Assembly (NCBI GenBank): GCA_900549715.1 | Contig: URPK01000001.1 | Location: forward strand, 62,001-126,000 | Direction of reading: 5' to 3' | Source: an uncultured Collinsella sp. | Lineage (GTDB): Bacteria; Actinomycetota; Coriobacteriia; Coriobacteriales; Coriobacteriaceae | Length of the DNA stretch: 64,000 bases | In this document: positions 7,976-17,568 of the stretch, piece by piece | Layout: the number at the start of each line of letters is the position of its first letter | How positions within the stretch are numbered: the stretch's first letter is position 1 | Notes under the pieces: generated by a model | What the model was told of the DNA's origin: nothing | The model's database searches: none | Seen by the model: only the letters and a program-made list of their open reading frames with translations | Translations under genes and position numbers: made by a program

Positions 7976-9487
7976 CTATGCCACGGTTACGGCGACCTGG
8001 GCGTAGCGGGTGCAGGGGCGCTCGGCGCGCGTCTGCACGGTAAGGGTGAGCACAAGGCGGTCGCCGGGCCGCGCGTCGGCGGGCACGATGAAAGCGGTGT
8101 CTACCGTGCATTCTTGCCACAGCGACAGATCCTGGGCGCCTGCATAGCTCGACGGGTCTACGGCGACATCCCAATGCGCATCGAAGCCCCTGCCGTCGGG
8201 GTCGACGATGGTCGCCGCAAGGTCGATGCGCTCGCCGGCTGCGGCGCTGCGGTCGGCCGTGACCTCGACAACATGCGCCGGATGCGAGCAGATGGCCGGA
8301 TCATGGGCGCACCATTGCGCGCGGGCGGCAAAGTCTTCCTGATAGGCACGCAGATAGGGATTGAGATTGTCGTCTGGGGGCGTGCCGAGGGCGGCAAAAC
8401 CGGTGGGCGCGTTCGCATCGGGGTGTCCATCAAGAAACATGCGGCCGAGCAGCGTATCGAAGTCGCGGTCGTCGATACCGCGCAGGCCAAACGGAAGCAG
8501 CGGAATATAGGTCATGCTGTCGCCTTCGGCCATAAAGTCGCCGCGCTCAAACTGTACCGCGGGCATGCCTTCCAGGCCCCAATCCAGGCGGGCATGCTTG
8601 CCAAACTGAAAGCGCTCGGGCTCGTTTTCGTAGACCTTACCATCGCCATAGAGCATATAGCGTGCCATGAGGTGGCCGTTGCCCTGCGTGAGGTTCTGCT
8701 TGGGCCAAGGAGCCTGAAACAACGGCAGCGTATCGGGCTGAGCCATCTTGGCGTCGACATAGCCGCCATACATATAGGGCACGCGCCAAAAGATGAGCTC
8801 GGGAAAGAGCTCACGCCCATGGTCGAGCCACGAGTTGTCCTGTCCCACGCCATCGGCAACGCCCATCACGCGCACCTTCTGATAGACCCGCTGCTGTACG
8901 GCGGGCCACTCGGGTGTGGCGCGATAACGCTCGGCAATACTCATGAGGGCGCGAACGATCGTATTCATACCACCCCAGCTGAGCAACCATAACGTACGCG
9001 GATCATCATCTAAAATCGCCTGCGCAATTACGCGAGACCCCTCAGTTTCCTCAGTCACATCACCCTCAAAGGCAACATTTCCCACAAAGGTGCGCTCGAT
9101 CATCTGGGCGGGCGTGGGAAACGGCGGCTCACCGGCAGCGGCCGCATTTGCTTGCAACTGCGGCCAAGCCTGGGCATATTCATTACTCCAGAGACTCTCA
9201 ATCCAATGCTCGGGAAACGGCCGATACTCACGAAGCTCGCCGGCTAGCGGATCGGGCTCATGAGGCACAACAGCCCACTCATAAGAGCGCCGCCCTTTGG
9301 TCCGCCAATGCGAATTCACCTCGCCGAGCGTATGAACCCCATCCCCAAGAAAGTGATACTGCGAAGCCGTATACACCACAGCCTGAACATCAAGCAAGTT
9401 GAGATACAGAGCCAAATGAACAAGAGAGTTCATATCATCGACTTCCATATCGGTAGTAACAATCACCCGAGTCAAATTCTGAGACAT
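7976..9487 (-). CDS. DUF1593 protein, nucleoside-hydrolase-like
   Basis: A 503-residue protein. The start is the ATG at 9487 (MSQNLTRVIVTTDMEVDDMN), preceded by GGAG at a proper distance; an in-frame TTG 18 bases upstream is less likely. The N-terminal 300 residues match the DUF1593 family: the acidic motif TDMEVDDMNS resembles the metal-binding Asp cluster of nucleoside hydrolases, and LLSWGGMNTIVRAL is conserved in the family. The C-terminal 90 residues look like an immunoglobulin-like domain (AAGERIDLAATIVDPDG). No signal peptide is visible, so it is probably cytosolic. The substrate is unknown; in other gut bacteria such genes sit near glycan-degradation genes, as here. Confidence 0.8.
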   Translation of the reverse strand: MSQNLTRVIVTTDMEVDDMNSLVHLALYLNLLDVQAVVYTASQYHFLGDGVHTLGEVNSHWRTKGRRSYEWAVVPHEPDPLAGELREYRPFPEHWIESLWSNEYAQAWPQLQANAAAAGEPPFPTPAQMIERTFVGNVAFEGDVTEETEGSRVIAQAILDDDPRTLWLLSWGGMNTIVRALMSIAERYRATPEWPAVQQRVYQKVRVMGVADGVGQDNSWLDHGRELFPELIFWRVPYMYGGYVDAKMAQPDTLPLFQAPWPKQNLTQGNGHLMARYMLYGDGKVYENEPERFQFGKHARLDWGLEGMPAVQFERGDFMAEGDSMTYIPLLPFGLRGIDDRDFDTLLGRMFLDGHPDANAPTGFAALGTPPDDNLNPYLRAYQEDFAARAQWCAHDPAICSHPAHVVEVTADRSAAAGERIDLAATIVDPDGRGFDAHWDVAVDPSSYAGAQDLSLWQECTVDTAFIVPADARPGDRLVLTLTVQTRAERPCTRYAQVAVTVA

Positions 9488-9615
9488 AGGAACAGCTCCA
9501 ACCAAAAAAATTCAGCCAGTTACGCGCAAGGCAAGACGGGCCCACACCCCTCATCGCCACCGACCCGGCGTGCTGCCGGAAGCGCCCGGCCAGGGCCAAC
9601 GACAATGGCAACGCA

Positions 9616-9738
9616 GCGGGGACCGGGGCTTAGTCTTGCAAACATTCCGCAGGGGGCATGGGCAGGCGCAGCGCGAAGCGCAAAGCGCCAGCCCATGCAT
9701 GCCCGAGGACGTTTGCGAGACTAAACCCCGGTCCCCGC
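9616..9738. repeat. Large imperfect inverted repeat downstream of the esterase gene
   Basis: Arms 9616-9643 and 9711-9738 (28 bases each) pair with two G.U-compatible differences. The inside can extend the structure through GGGCATGGGC and GCCCATGCATGCCC. It sits just past the stop of the minus-strand gene at 9750, so it may act as a terminator or mRNA-stabilising hairpin. There is no clear T-run. The rest of the 9488-9749 gap holds no gene I can see. Confidence 0.8.
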
Positions 9739-9749
9739 GATGGGAGGGC

Positions 9750-11087
9750 TTAGCGGTCGACCCTGGCCGACCACTCCCAGCAGCCCACCGGCTCGCCGTC
9801 GATGAGTACGTTGCCCCCGTCGAAGTCTTGATAACACAGGTCGTTGAATTGGTGGATCCACACGCCATGGTTGAACGTCTTTTTGGCCGAGCCGTCGGCT
9901 TCGCGATACACGCCGGTCAGGTCTTCGACATGGCTAAAGTAGGTGAGGTGCACGTTGGCGCCGGCATCGCGCAGACGCGCCGTGAGCGGCAGCACGGTCT
10001 GTTGCGGCGGCACGAGCTCGTCGCCCTTGGAGTGCGTAAACCACAGCGGCGTCTTGGCGAGCGCGGCTACGTCCTCGTCCGTGGCGTTGTACCACGGGGC
10101 GCAGCAGGGAAGGCCCGCGGCGAAAAAATCGGGGTAGTCGGCGCACAGGCGCAGGGTCATAAAGCCGCCGTTGGAAAGGCCGGCGACCACGATGCGGTCG
10201 GTGTCGATGCGGTCGGCATACTCGGCGACAAACTCGTCGATAAGCGCCTTGAGCACGGGGGAGTAGATGCTCTGGTTGGAGTGACCGAGCTGCTCGACGC
10301 CGTTGTCCATCCAAAACGTGGGCGACTGCGGCACGAGCACCCAGGCGAAGCCGCCAAAGTAGCGCTGGATCTGCGCCTGGCTAATGGCTGTGACGCGGTT
10401 GCCGATATAGGCACGCGTGGCGCCTTCGCCTTGCGTGGTGCCCTTGCCCTCGCCGGCGCCGTGCAGATACACCACGAGCGGGGCCTTTTGGGGCACAACC
10501 GTTGCCTCGGGCGCAAAGGGGTTGAAGCATGCTGAGTCCTCGGCCTTAAAGCTGGGCTCAAAGAAGCCATATTCGAGCGCGATACCGTCGACGGCGGTCT
10601 TTTGCGTGGCGTTGCTCCAGCCTTTGAGCGCGGGGCAGATATCGCCACGGCAGGTGTCGAAGACCAGGCCGCAGGTGGGATCGTCGCCGTCATTGCCGGG
10701 AAGAGCCGCGAGCTGCGTGATGTGCAGCTGGTCATCGAGCATGCGCGAGCCCATGACGCCGCCTTCGATCTTTTTGGTCAGGCGCTGCTCGGCGACCTCG
10801 AGTGCCACATGGGTGCCCACGGCGAGCTTACGTCCGTTCTCGTCGCACGGATATGCGGCGAGAATGTCGATGTAACCCACGGAGGGCACGGCATGGTCGG
10901 CGCCGCGCTCCTTGCGCATCAGAACCTCGCCCGAGCGCTCGTGACGCTCTACATATATATGGAAGGTGTTCGTGTCGATGTCGTTGGCGCGCACGGTGCA
11001 GGGCAGGTCGAGTACGACCTTGCTGATCCAGGGGCCAAAGTCGCCCAAGGTGGTGACGGTTGCGTAGGTACACAATTTGAGTTCCAT
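9750..11087 (-). CDS. Alpha/beta-hydrolase, prolyl-oligopeptidase/esterase type
   Basis: A 445-residue enzyme, starting at ATG 11087 (MELKLCTYATVTTLG) with GGGAGGCAGCTC ahead. The N-terminal 170 residues form a beta-rich domain. The C-terminal half is an alpha/beta hydrolase: LVVYLHGAGEG is the oxyanion-hole strand, the nucleophile is Ser in GLSNGG, an Asp follows in HSKGDELVPP, and a His is available in FSHVED or GVWIHQF. This matches the prolyl-oligopeptidase or PHB-depolymerase-like esterases often linked to carbohydrate utilisation. No signal peptide is seen. It may remove ester groups from imported glycans (inference). The region upstream is AT-rich, divergent to the PTS gene. Confidence 0.8.
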   Translation of the reverse strand: MELKLCTYATVTTLGDFGPWISKVVLDLPCTVRANDIDTNTFHIYVERHERSGEVLMRKERGADHAVPSVGYIDILAAYPCDENGRKLAVGTHVALEVAEQRLTKKIEGGVMGSRMLDDQLHITQLAALPGNDGDDPTCGLVFDTCRGDICPALKGWSNATQKTAVDGIALEYGFFEPSFKAEDSACFNPFAPEATVVPQKAPLVVYLHGAGEGKGTTQGEGATRAYIGNRVTAISQAQIQRYFGGFAWVLVPQSPTFWMDNGVEQLGHSNQSIYSPVLKALIDEFVAEYADRIDTDRIVVAGLSNGGFMTLRLCADYPDFFAAGLPCCAPWYNATDEDVAALAKTPLWFTHSKGDELVPPQQTVLPLTARLRDAGANVHLTYFSHVEDLTGVYREADGSAKKTFNHGVWIHQFNDLCYQDFDGGNVLIDGEPVGCWEWSARVDR

Positions 11088-11135
11088 GAGCTGCCTCCCT
11101 TGCGCCGCGAATGCCTGGCATCTGCGGCAATACAA

Positions 11136-11151
11136 ACTAAACATGTTTAGT
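11136..11151. promoter_or_regulatory. 16-bp perfect palindrome, candidate operator
   Basis: ACTAAACATGTTTAGT is a perfect palindrome 49 bases upstream of the esterase start. A related site, TAAACGTATGTTTA, lies at 11220-11233, and GTAAAC-N5-GTTTAC at 11455-11471 near the PTS gene. The shared half-site TAAAC suggests one regulator binds on both sides of this divergent region. The regulator is not identified. Confidence 0.55.
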
Positions 11152-11406
11152 GTAATCTAGAATTGAAGAATAACCAGATGAACTCGGTAAACGGCAAAAT
11201 TGAACACGTCGTGAACTACTAAACGTATGTTTACTAGCTTCTAGCAGGGATTCTGTTGATGAGTTAACAGATCAGTGAGGTGTTCATCAAAATAAAATCC
11301 CACGTAAATGGCTATATATCAATTGAGGGTCAAAGAGACCATCTCCCGCCATTCAAATACGTTCACCCCCGATTTCCTACCGTTCACCGGACTGTAGACG
11401 GCAAAA
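11152..11406. other. AT-rich intergenic region between divergent esterase and PTS genes
   Basis: No open frame with a convincing ribosome site is seen. The DNA is much more AT-rich than its neighbours and holds one operator-like site (11220-11233) and several lone TAAAC or GTTCAC half-sites. It probably carries the control signals for both flanking genes. Confidence 0.5.
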
Positions 11407-11471
11407 TTGCCATAAATTCGGCGCTCCGTGTAAACTAAAGCCCGTAAACGTTCAGTAAACACCTTGTTTAC
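11407..11471 (+). promoter_or_regulatory. Candidate promoter and operator for the PTS EIIBC gene
   Basis: TTGCCA (11407-11412), an 18-base spacer and TAAACT (11431-11436) fit a sigma-70-type promoter. The perfect inverted repeat GTAAAC-N5-GTTTAC (11455-11471) lies just downstream, where a repressor would block transcription. The untranslated leader would be about 130 bases. Confidence 0.45.
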
Positions 11472-11577
11472 AAAAGCGTATCCAAGGGTCCGGCAACCGT
11501 AAGGGGTTAGAGTCGCCGGGCCAAAGGCGTGCCTAAGCCCAAGGGGGCTGGCACACGAAGATATGGGGAGGGGTCCC

Positions 11578-13005
11578 ATGGCAGTAGATAACAAGCAGAT
11601 TGCCACCGATGTCCTCGAGCTCGTGGGCGGTGCGGAGAATGTTTCCGTTGCCACCAACTGCATGACGCGCCTGCGTCTGACGCTCAAGGATAACAGCAAG
11701 GCCGACGTGGAGAAGATCAAGAAGGTCAAGGGTGTTCTGGGTTGCCAGTTTGCCGGCAGCCAGCTCCAGGTCATCATCGGCCAGAACGTGCCCAAGGTGC
11801 TCGCCGAGTTCGTCGCCATCTCCGGTGTCAAGCAGGGTGAGGCCGTCAACGAGAACCTCGATGCTCCCAAGGAGAAGTTCGAGCTCAAGAACCTGCCCAA
11901 TATCATCCTCGACTATCTGTCGGGCTCCATGACCCAGCTCATCCCGCTGCTCATGGCCGGCGGTCTGTTCCGTACCATCGCGGCCGTCCTCGGCCCCACC
12001 ATGCTCGGTGTGCTCTCGGCCGACGACCCGACCTACACGTTCCTCTACACCACCCTGTACGAGGCCACGTTTACCTTTATCCCCATTTACCTGGGCTATG
12101 CCGCTGCTAAGAAGCTCGGCGCCTCTCCGGTTCTGGGCATGCTCCTCGGCGGTGCTCTCATGGCCCCGTCCGTCGTGAGTGTCGCCACCCAGGAGGGCGG
12201 CGGAATCATCTCCGTCTACGGCATCCAGATCGCCGCTGCCAACTATCAGCAGTCCGTCCTGCCGATCATCCTTTCGGTGCCCGTCCTCTACTTCATCGAG
12301 AAGTTCTTTAAGAAGGTCATGCCCGACGTGCTCTCCACGGTCTTCACGCCGTTCTGCACCATGATTGTCACGATCCCCATCGCCTTCATCGTCCTTGCCC
12401 CGATCGGCAACGAGCTCGGCAACCTCATTGCCAACGCCCTCTTTGGTCTTGCTGACCTTGGCGGTATCGGTATCCTGATCGTCATGGCTATCCTCGGCGC
12501 CTTCTGGCAGCTCTTCGTGGTCTGCGGCATGCACATGCCCGTCATCCTGCTCGCTCAGGTTCAGATCATCGCTGCCGGCTACGATCCCTTCGTCTTCGTT
12601 TCCACCAACTGCGCTATGGCTGCTGTCTGGGGCTGCGCCTTCGGTGCCTTCCTCAAGATGAAGAACCCCGACGAGAAGGGTCTTGCCCTGGGTTACGTCA
12701 TCTCCGCCATCGCCGGCGGCGTCACCGAGCCCGCACTCTTCGGTATCCTTATGCGCTTCCGTCGCACCATGCTCGGCATGTTCATCGGCGGTGCCATCGG
12801 CGCTGTGTTCTCCGGCCTCATGGGTGTTACCTACTACCTCGCAGGCGGTGCGTCCAACTTCCTGGTCTTCACCAACTACCTGCAGGGTGGCCAGATGAAC
12901 ACCGTCTGGGCTATCGTTGGTATGGCAATCTCCTTTGTCATCGCCGCTGCCGTCGTCTTTGCCACTGGCTTCTCCAAGGAGGAGCTCGCCGAGATGGAGG
13001 CCTAA
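11578..13005 (+). CDS. PTS beta-glucoside-type EIIBC component
   Basis: A 475-residue membrane sugar permease. The start at 11578 (MAVDNKQIATDVLELV) has GGGGAGGGGTCCC directly upstream. Residues 1-85 are the IIB domain with phosphorylated Cys28 in ATNCMTRLRL. The rest is a IIC domain with about ten membrane segments and the conserved loop GGVTEPALFG. The family's usual IIA domain is missing: the protein ends KEELAEMEA, about 150 residues shorter than BglF. A separate IIA gene lies at 25477. The GH1 phospho-glucosidase at 23888 would hydrolyse the imported sugar phosphate. Control may involve the TAAAC-type operators upstream. No BglG-type antiterminator gene is seen. Confidence 0.92.
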   Translation: MAVDNKQIATDVLELVGGAENVSVATNCMTRLRLTLKDNSKADVEKIKKVKGVLGCQFAGSQLQVIIGQNVPKVLAEFVAISGVKQGEAVNENLDAPKEKFELKNLPNIILDYLSGSMTQLIPLLMAGGLFRTIAAVLGPTMLGVLSADDPTYTFLYTTLYEATFTFIPIYLGYAAAKKLGASPVLGMLLGGALMAPSVVSVATQEGGGIISVYGIQIAAANYQQSVLPIILSVPVLYFIEKFFKKVMPDVLSTVFTPFCTMIVTIPIAFIVLAPIGNELGNLIANALFGLADLGGIGILIVMAILGAFWQLFVVCGMHMPVILLAQVQIIAAGYDPFVFVSTNCAMAAVWGCAFGAFLKMKNPDEKGLALGYVISAIAGGVTEPALFGILMRFRRTMLGMFIGGAIGAVFSGLMGVTYYLAGGASNFLVFTNYLQGGQMNTVWAIVGMAISFVIAAAVVFATGFSKEELAEMEA

Positions 13006-13045
13006 GGCCAAACCATTCGGACGCATACGACCTTACCTACACGAC

Positions 13046-13084
13046 AGGGCCCCGTCAGGCGCAAGCCCGGCGGGGCCCTTCTTA
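13046..13084 (+). terminator. Terminator after the PTS EIIBC gene
   Basis: The stem AGGGCCCCG (13046-13054) pairs with CGGGGCCCT (13071-13079), with extra pairing inside, followed by a short T-rich tail (TTCTT). It lies 41 bases past the stop. Confidence 0.75.
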
Positions 13085-13215
13085 CAAGGTAGACTGATTG
13101 GGGGCGCGTGGCGCCTGCTCGCCGGGGTTTGCTAAGCGCCAGGGACTTTCGCGCGGGGTTACCGCGAAAGAATCTGCCGGTTCGCAATTCCTTTATCAAA
13201 CGAAAGGACATGCAG

Positions 13216-14529
13216 ATGAGTTTGGGAAAGCTGACCGTTAACGGTCGTCAGGACGGCTTTTTGTGCGAGGGCAAACCGTTCTTTTGGTTTGCCGATACGT
13301 GCTGGAGCGCGTTTACGAGCATTGCCGAGGCCGATTGGGACTACTATCTGACCCGTCGCGCCGAGCAGGGCATGAACGTGCTGCAGATCAACACGTTGCC
13401 GCAGTGGGATCGCTGCTGCCCCGATCTGGGCATTTGGCCCTATGCCAGCGAGGACGGCGTGCATTTTGATTGGTCCCGTCCCAACCAGGCGTACTGGGAT
13501 CGTGCCGCTGCCATGTGCCGCGCTGCCGTCGAGCACGGCATTCGTCCGGCACTCGTGCTTATGTGGTGCAACTACGTGCCCGGTACCTGGGGTGCCAAGA
13601 TTGCTGAGCGTTGCGGTGCCGAGGTTATGCCGCGCGAGGAGGTCCGCGCCCACGTTGCCCGCGTCGTCGAGAACCTGGGCGAGTTCGACCTCGTCTATGT
13701 GGTGACGGGCGATACCGACTTTACCAGCGACGAGGCGATCGCCTATTACGAGGATGCCCTCGACGAAGTCGTCCAGCGCGCGCCCGAGGCGTTGCGCACC
13801 ATGCATATCAACCGCGGCAACCGCACCATTCCGTCGCAGTACCTGGACCGTCTGGACTTCTACATGTTCCAGCCCGGCCACAACTACGAGGGCCAGCCCG
13901 AGGCCTGGCGCCTGCCGCAGGACTTTATCGCCAACTATCCCAAAAAGCCGATGGTCAACTCCGAGCCCTGCTACGAGCAGATGGGCGCCTCGCGCAATGT
14001 GTACTGGCGCTTCACCGCGCAGGACTGCCGTGCGAGCGTGTGGTCGTCGATCCTTGCCGGCGCCAGCGCGGGTGTGACCTATGGCGCGCACGGCGTTTGG
14101 AACTGGCAGACCAGCAAGAGCCAGGGCTCGGTGCTGGGCGAGGGCTTCGATATGCCGTTCCGCTGGCAGGAGTGTCTGCAGTTTGCGGGCGTTTGGGACT
14201 TTGGCGCGATCGAGCACGTGCTTGCCGGCCTGGGTGCTACGGCTGGTGACGACGCGCTTGCCGTGGTTCCGGCGCAGGAACTGATCGATGACGCGCGCGA
14301 GGCCATTCGTGTGGCGCGCGTTGGCGATCGCGTCGTCACGTACCTGCCGCGTACCACGGCGCTCAAGTTCAAGCTCGACGGCGCGCGTGACTGGACGGCA
14401 ACGGTCCTCGACATGGAGGACAAGCGCATCGCCAAGTTGCCCGTCCGCGACAACGGTGACGGCACCGTGCGCGTGGCTCAGCATCCCTTTGAGCACGACG
14501 CCCTGGTGATCCTGACCCCCGGGCGCTAA
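13216..14529 (+). CDS. DUF4038 / GH140 apiosidase-like glycoside hydrolase
   Basis: A 437-residue enzyme. The start is the second ATG (13216, MSLGKLTVNGRQ), because AAAGGA at 13202-13207 is too close to the first ATG at 13210. The N-terminus (FFWFADTCWSAFTSI) and VLQINTLPQWD are typical of the DUF4038/GH140 TIM barrel. Acidic candidates for catalysis include Asp in VVTGDTDF and Glu in VNSEPCYE. The C-terminal 90 residues match the small beta domain (putative collagen-binding) of these enzymes. No signal peptide is seen, so it probably acts in the cytosol. GH140 members remove apiose in rhamnogalacturonan II; the true substrate here is unproven. Confidence 0.8.
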   Translation: MSLGKLTVNGRQDGFLCEGKPFFWFADTCWSAFTSIAEADWDYYLTRRAEQGMNVLQINTLPQWDRCCPDLGIWPYASEDGVHFDWSRPNQAYWDRAAAMCRAAVEHGIRPALVLMWCNYVPGTWGAKIAERCGAEVMPREEVRAHVARVVENLGEFDLVYVVTGDTDFTSDEAIAYYEDALDEVVQRAPEALRTMHINRGNRTIPSQYLDRLDFYMFQPGHNYEGQPEAWRLPQDFIANYPKKPMVNSEPCYEQMGASRNVYWRFTAQDCRASVWSSILAGASAGVTYGAHGVWNWQTSKSQGSVLGEGFDMPFRWQECLQFAGVWDFGAIEHVLAGLGATAGDDALAVVPAQELIDDAREAIRVARVGDRVVTYLPRTTALKFKLDGARDWTATVLDMEDKRIAKLPVRDNGDGTVRVAQHPFEHDALVILTPGR

Positions 14530-14571
14530 CGGCTCTTCTCCAACATTTACAACCCAGTCCCTTTCATTAGG

Positions 14572-14657
14572 GTGCGACGGAATGGTTCCTGTATGACAGC
14601 TTTAAGCTGCCAAGGGGAGCCATTCCGCCGCACTCATTGGGGACGTGCTTAAATGAG
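14572..14657. repeat. Palindromic repeat with ATTGGGGACGT half-unit
   Basis: The arms at 14572-14590 and 14613-14633 pair with a few G.U steps around an inner CAGC/GCTG hairpin. Directly after it, CACTCATT...AATGAGTG (14631-14657) is a single half of the composite repeat seen in full at 7741. It lies between the convergent GH140-like and mgtA genes and may end transcription. Confidence 0.65.
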
Positions 14658-14718
14658 TGGTTTAACTTGAGACGGGACTTTTTGACCGCCTGATGGGTCG
14701 CGCGCCACAATTCGGGCG

Positions 14719-17487
14719 CTACAGTAGCTCGCCGTGGCGGGCAATGTAGCGGCGCTTTGCCAGCTGGGTGAGCGCGATGTAGGCGGCGACGATGCCGATG
14801 AGCAGCGCGAAAAAGCTCGGCGGCAGCGGCATGAGGCCCAGCGCATCGGCGATGGGGCTTGCCGGCAGCCAGGTGACGAGTGCCAGACCCAGCACGGTGA
14901 GGGCGCACAGCGCGGGCGCGGCGTGGTCGCGCGGGCTCGGCAGGCGCGGGGAGCGCAGCATATGGATCACGAGCGTCTGTGACCACATGGACTCGACAAA
15001 CCATCCGCTCTGGAAGAGCGCCGCAAAGGCCGCCATGCCTGCGACGTTGCCCGCGGCGGCAAGCTCTGCCCAGCTCGCGCCCACGGTTGCGGGGCACACC
15101 ACAAAGAAGAGGACGACGAAGGTCGCGATGTCAAACAGCGAGCTCACGGGGCCCAGCTCAAGCATAAAGCCCTTGATGGACGCGGCGTCCCAGGCGCGCG
15201 GACGGGCAGTCCAGGCGTCATCGACGGTGTCCCACGGCAGCGCGATGCACACGATCTCGTAGACCAGCGACAGCAGCACCAGCTGCAGGGCGCTCATGGG
15301 CAAAAATGGCAAGAACAGGCTCGCGACGGTGACGGACAGCACGTTACCAAAGTTGGAGCTTACCGTGGTCTTGAGGTACTTGAGCAGGTTGCCGTAGGTG
15401 CGGCGGCCTTCGATGATGCCGCGCTCGAGCACGCCCAGATCCTTCTGGAGCAAGATGATATCGGCGGATTCCTTGGCAATGTCGACGGCGGAGTCGACCG
15501 AGATGCCGCAGTCGCTCGCGCGCATGGCGGCGGCGTCGTTGATGCCGTCGCCCATAAAGCCCACGGTGTGGCCGAGCAGCTCGCGCATGACGCGCACCAG
15601 ACGCGCCTTCTGCAGCGGCGAGAGCTTGGCGAAGAGGTGGGTGTTCTCGGCGCGCTCGGCAAGCTCGGCGTCGTCGAGCGCATCGATCTCGGAGCCCAGC
15701 AAGACGTTGCTCGCGTCGATACCGATTTGCTCGCAGACGGTGGCGGCGACACGGTCGTTGTCACCGGTCAGAACCTTGACCGCCACGCCCTTGGCCTCGA
15801 GGGTGGCGACAGCGCCGGCGGCACTTGCTTTGGGCGGATCGAGGAAGGCCAAAAAGCCCATCAGCACCATGTCGCACTCGTCGGCGATGCCAAACTCACC
15901 CACGCAGCGCGGATTGGTCTTTTGCGCCACGGCGATCACGCGCAGGCCCTCGGCATTGAGTCCGGCGACTTGCTTGCGAATCTGGGCGAGCTTATTTTCG
16001 CTGAGCGGCTGGGCGACACAGTCAACCTCGACAAAGGAGCAAATCTCGAGCATTTCCTCGGCAGCCCCCTTGGTAACCATCTGGGTTTTGCCTTGGGTAT
16101 CGGCGACGACTACGCTCAGGCGACGGCGTGAGAAATCGAAGGGCACCTCGTCGACCTTGGTATAGCGGTCGCGCAGGCTCTGGCCCAGCGTGGAGTCGGG
16201 CGCGACAGTCGAGGGCGTCACGTCGGCACGGTCGATGACGGCCAGGTCGATAAGGTTTTTGAGGCCGGTCTGGAAGAAGCTGTTCAAAAACGCATGGCGC
16301 AGCACGCGTGCGTCCTCGTTGCCGTCAGTGTTGAGATAGCGCTCGAGCACGATGCGGTCTTCGGTGAGGGTGCCGGTCTTGTCACAGCACAGGACATCCA
16401 TGGCACCGAGGTTTTGGATCGCCGGCAGCTCCTTGACGATAACCTGGCGGCGGGCGAGGTCCTTGGCGCCCTGCGACAGGCTCGTGGTCACGATGACGGG
16501 AAGCATCTGCGGCGTGATGCCCACGGCCACGCTCGTGGCGAACAGCAGCGCGTCGATGACGTTGCCCTTGGTGGCGGCGTTGATGGCAAAGACGGCCGGC
16601 GCCATAACGAGCATAAGGCGTACGAGCAGCATGGAGACGCTCGAGACGCCGCGGTCAAACGCACTCTTCTCGCCGCGCCCGTTGAGCATCTTGGCGATGC
16701 CGCCCAGGTAGGTGTCCGAGCCGGTGGCCACAACAAGTGCCATGGCGGTGCCGTTTTGCACGGAGGTGCCGGTAAAGATGATGTTCTTGCAGGCAGAGAG
16801 CGGCAACGTGGAGCTGTCGGCGCCCTCGACGATCGTTGTGGTGGCGGTCTTCTCGACGGCCTCGCTCTCGCCGGTGAGCGCGGACTCGATCACAAACAGG
16901 TCGCGCGCGGTGATGATGCGGGCGTCGGCCGGCACCATATCGCCGGCAGAGAGGCGGATCATATCACCGGGGACGAGCTCGTCGAAGGGAATCTCGATGC
17001 GTCCGCCGTCGCGCAGGGCACAGCAGGTGTTGGAGACCAGGTCTTTGAGGGGCTCGGCCGCATTGCCGCTGCGGGCTTCCTGGATAAACTTCATGCCACC
17101 CGATACCAGCAGCATGATGCCGATGACGATGACCGTGGAGGGGTCGCGCTGGGGCTCGGGCACGGCGAGCACGTCGATGTAGAGCGAGACCAGCGCGAGC
17201 GCGGCGAGGATGCCGGCGAAGGGGTCGATGAACGCGTCGGCGATGCGGCGGGCGAGTGTCTTGGTCGGCGCCTCGATGGTGTTGGGGCCGACGGCGTCTA
17301 GGCGCTCGGCGGCGTGCTCGGCAGTGAGTCCGTCGGCCGTGGCGTCAAGCAGCACGAGGGCGTCCTCGGCGCTATGGGTGGCGGCGAATATGGTGTTCTT
17401 GGACAGGCCGGTGTGAGCGGCGGGGCGCGCCGTGCGGCGGCGCTTGGAGATGACTTCGAGTACCGTGGCGGTTTTGAGCATCAGCAT
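14719..17487 (-). CDS. mgtA: Magnesium-translocating P-type ATPase
   Basis: A 922-residue P3-type ATPase that imports Mg2+ at the cytoplasmic membrane. Asp369 in CCDKTGTLTED is the phosphorylated residue. LTGES (actuator domain), VKVLTGDND and MGDGINDAAAMRASD (hinge) are all present. About ten membrane segments are visible, with the usual large C-terminal group. The N-terminus begins MLMLKTATVLEV, preceded by AAGGAGGACCCT at good spacing, which favours the ATG at 17487. The leader of about 270 bases holds a hairpin and a 23-codon ORF that could control the gene. The length is normal for MgtA. Confidence 0.93.
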   Translation of the reverse strand: MLMLKTATVLEVISKRRRTARPAAHTGLSKNTIFAATHSAEDALVLLDATADGLTAEHAAERLDAVGPNTIEAPTKTLARRIADAFIDPFAGILAALALVSLYIDVLAVPEPQRDPSTVIVIGIMLLVSGGMKFIQEARSGNAAEPLKDLVSNTCCALRDGGRIEIPFDELVPGDMIRLSAGDMVPADARIITARDLFVIESALTGESEAVEKTATTTIVEGADSSTLPLSACKNIIFTGTSVQNGTAMALVVATGSDTYLGGIAKMLNGRGEKSAFDRGVSSVSMLLVRLMLVMAPAVFAINAATKGNVIDALLFATSVAVGITPQMLPVIVTTSLSQGAKDLARRQVIVKELPAIQNLGAMDVLCCDKTGTLTEDRIVLERYLNTDGNEDARVLRHAFLNSFFQTGLKNLIDLAVIDRADVTPSTVAPDSTLGQSLRDRYTKVDEVPFDFSRRRLSVVVADTQGKTQMVTKGAAEEMLEICSFVEVDCVAQPLSENKLAQIRKQVAGLNAEGLRVIAVAQKTNPRCVGEFGIADECDMVLMGFLAFLDPPKASAAGAVATLEAKGVAVKVLTGDNDRVAATVCEQIGIDASNVLLGSEIDALDDAELAERAENTHLFAKLSPLQKARLVRVMRELLGHTVGFMGDGINDAAAMRASDCGISVDSAVDIAKESADIILLQKDLGVLERGIIEGRRTYGNLLKYLKTTVSSNFGNVLSVTVASLFLPFLPMSALQLVLLSLVYEIVCIALPWDTVDDAWTARPRAWDAASIKGFMLELGPVSSLFDIATFVVLFFVVCPATVGASWAELAAAGNVAGMAAFAALFQSGWFVESMWSQTLVIHMLRSPRLPSPRDHAAPALCALTVLGLALVTWLPASPIADALGLMPLPPSFFALLIGIVAAYIALTQLAKRRYIARHGELL

Positions 17488-17568
17488 AGGGTCCTCCTTG
17501 TTAAAGGGAGTTAGCGTACGTGTCGTATGTGCTTTAAAAACCTAGATGTCGCTCACGTCATGCTCTCG

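Noticed and set aside
11533..13026. 497-codon minus-strand frame opposite the PTS gene
   Set aside because: A shadow of the EIIBC gene, with no RBS or domain.
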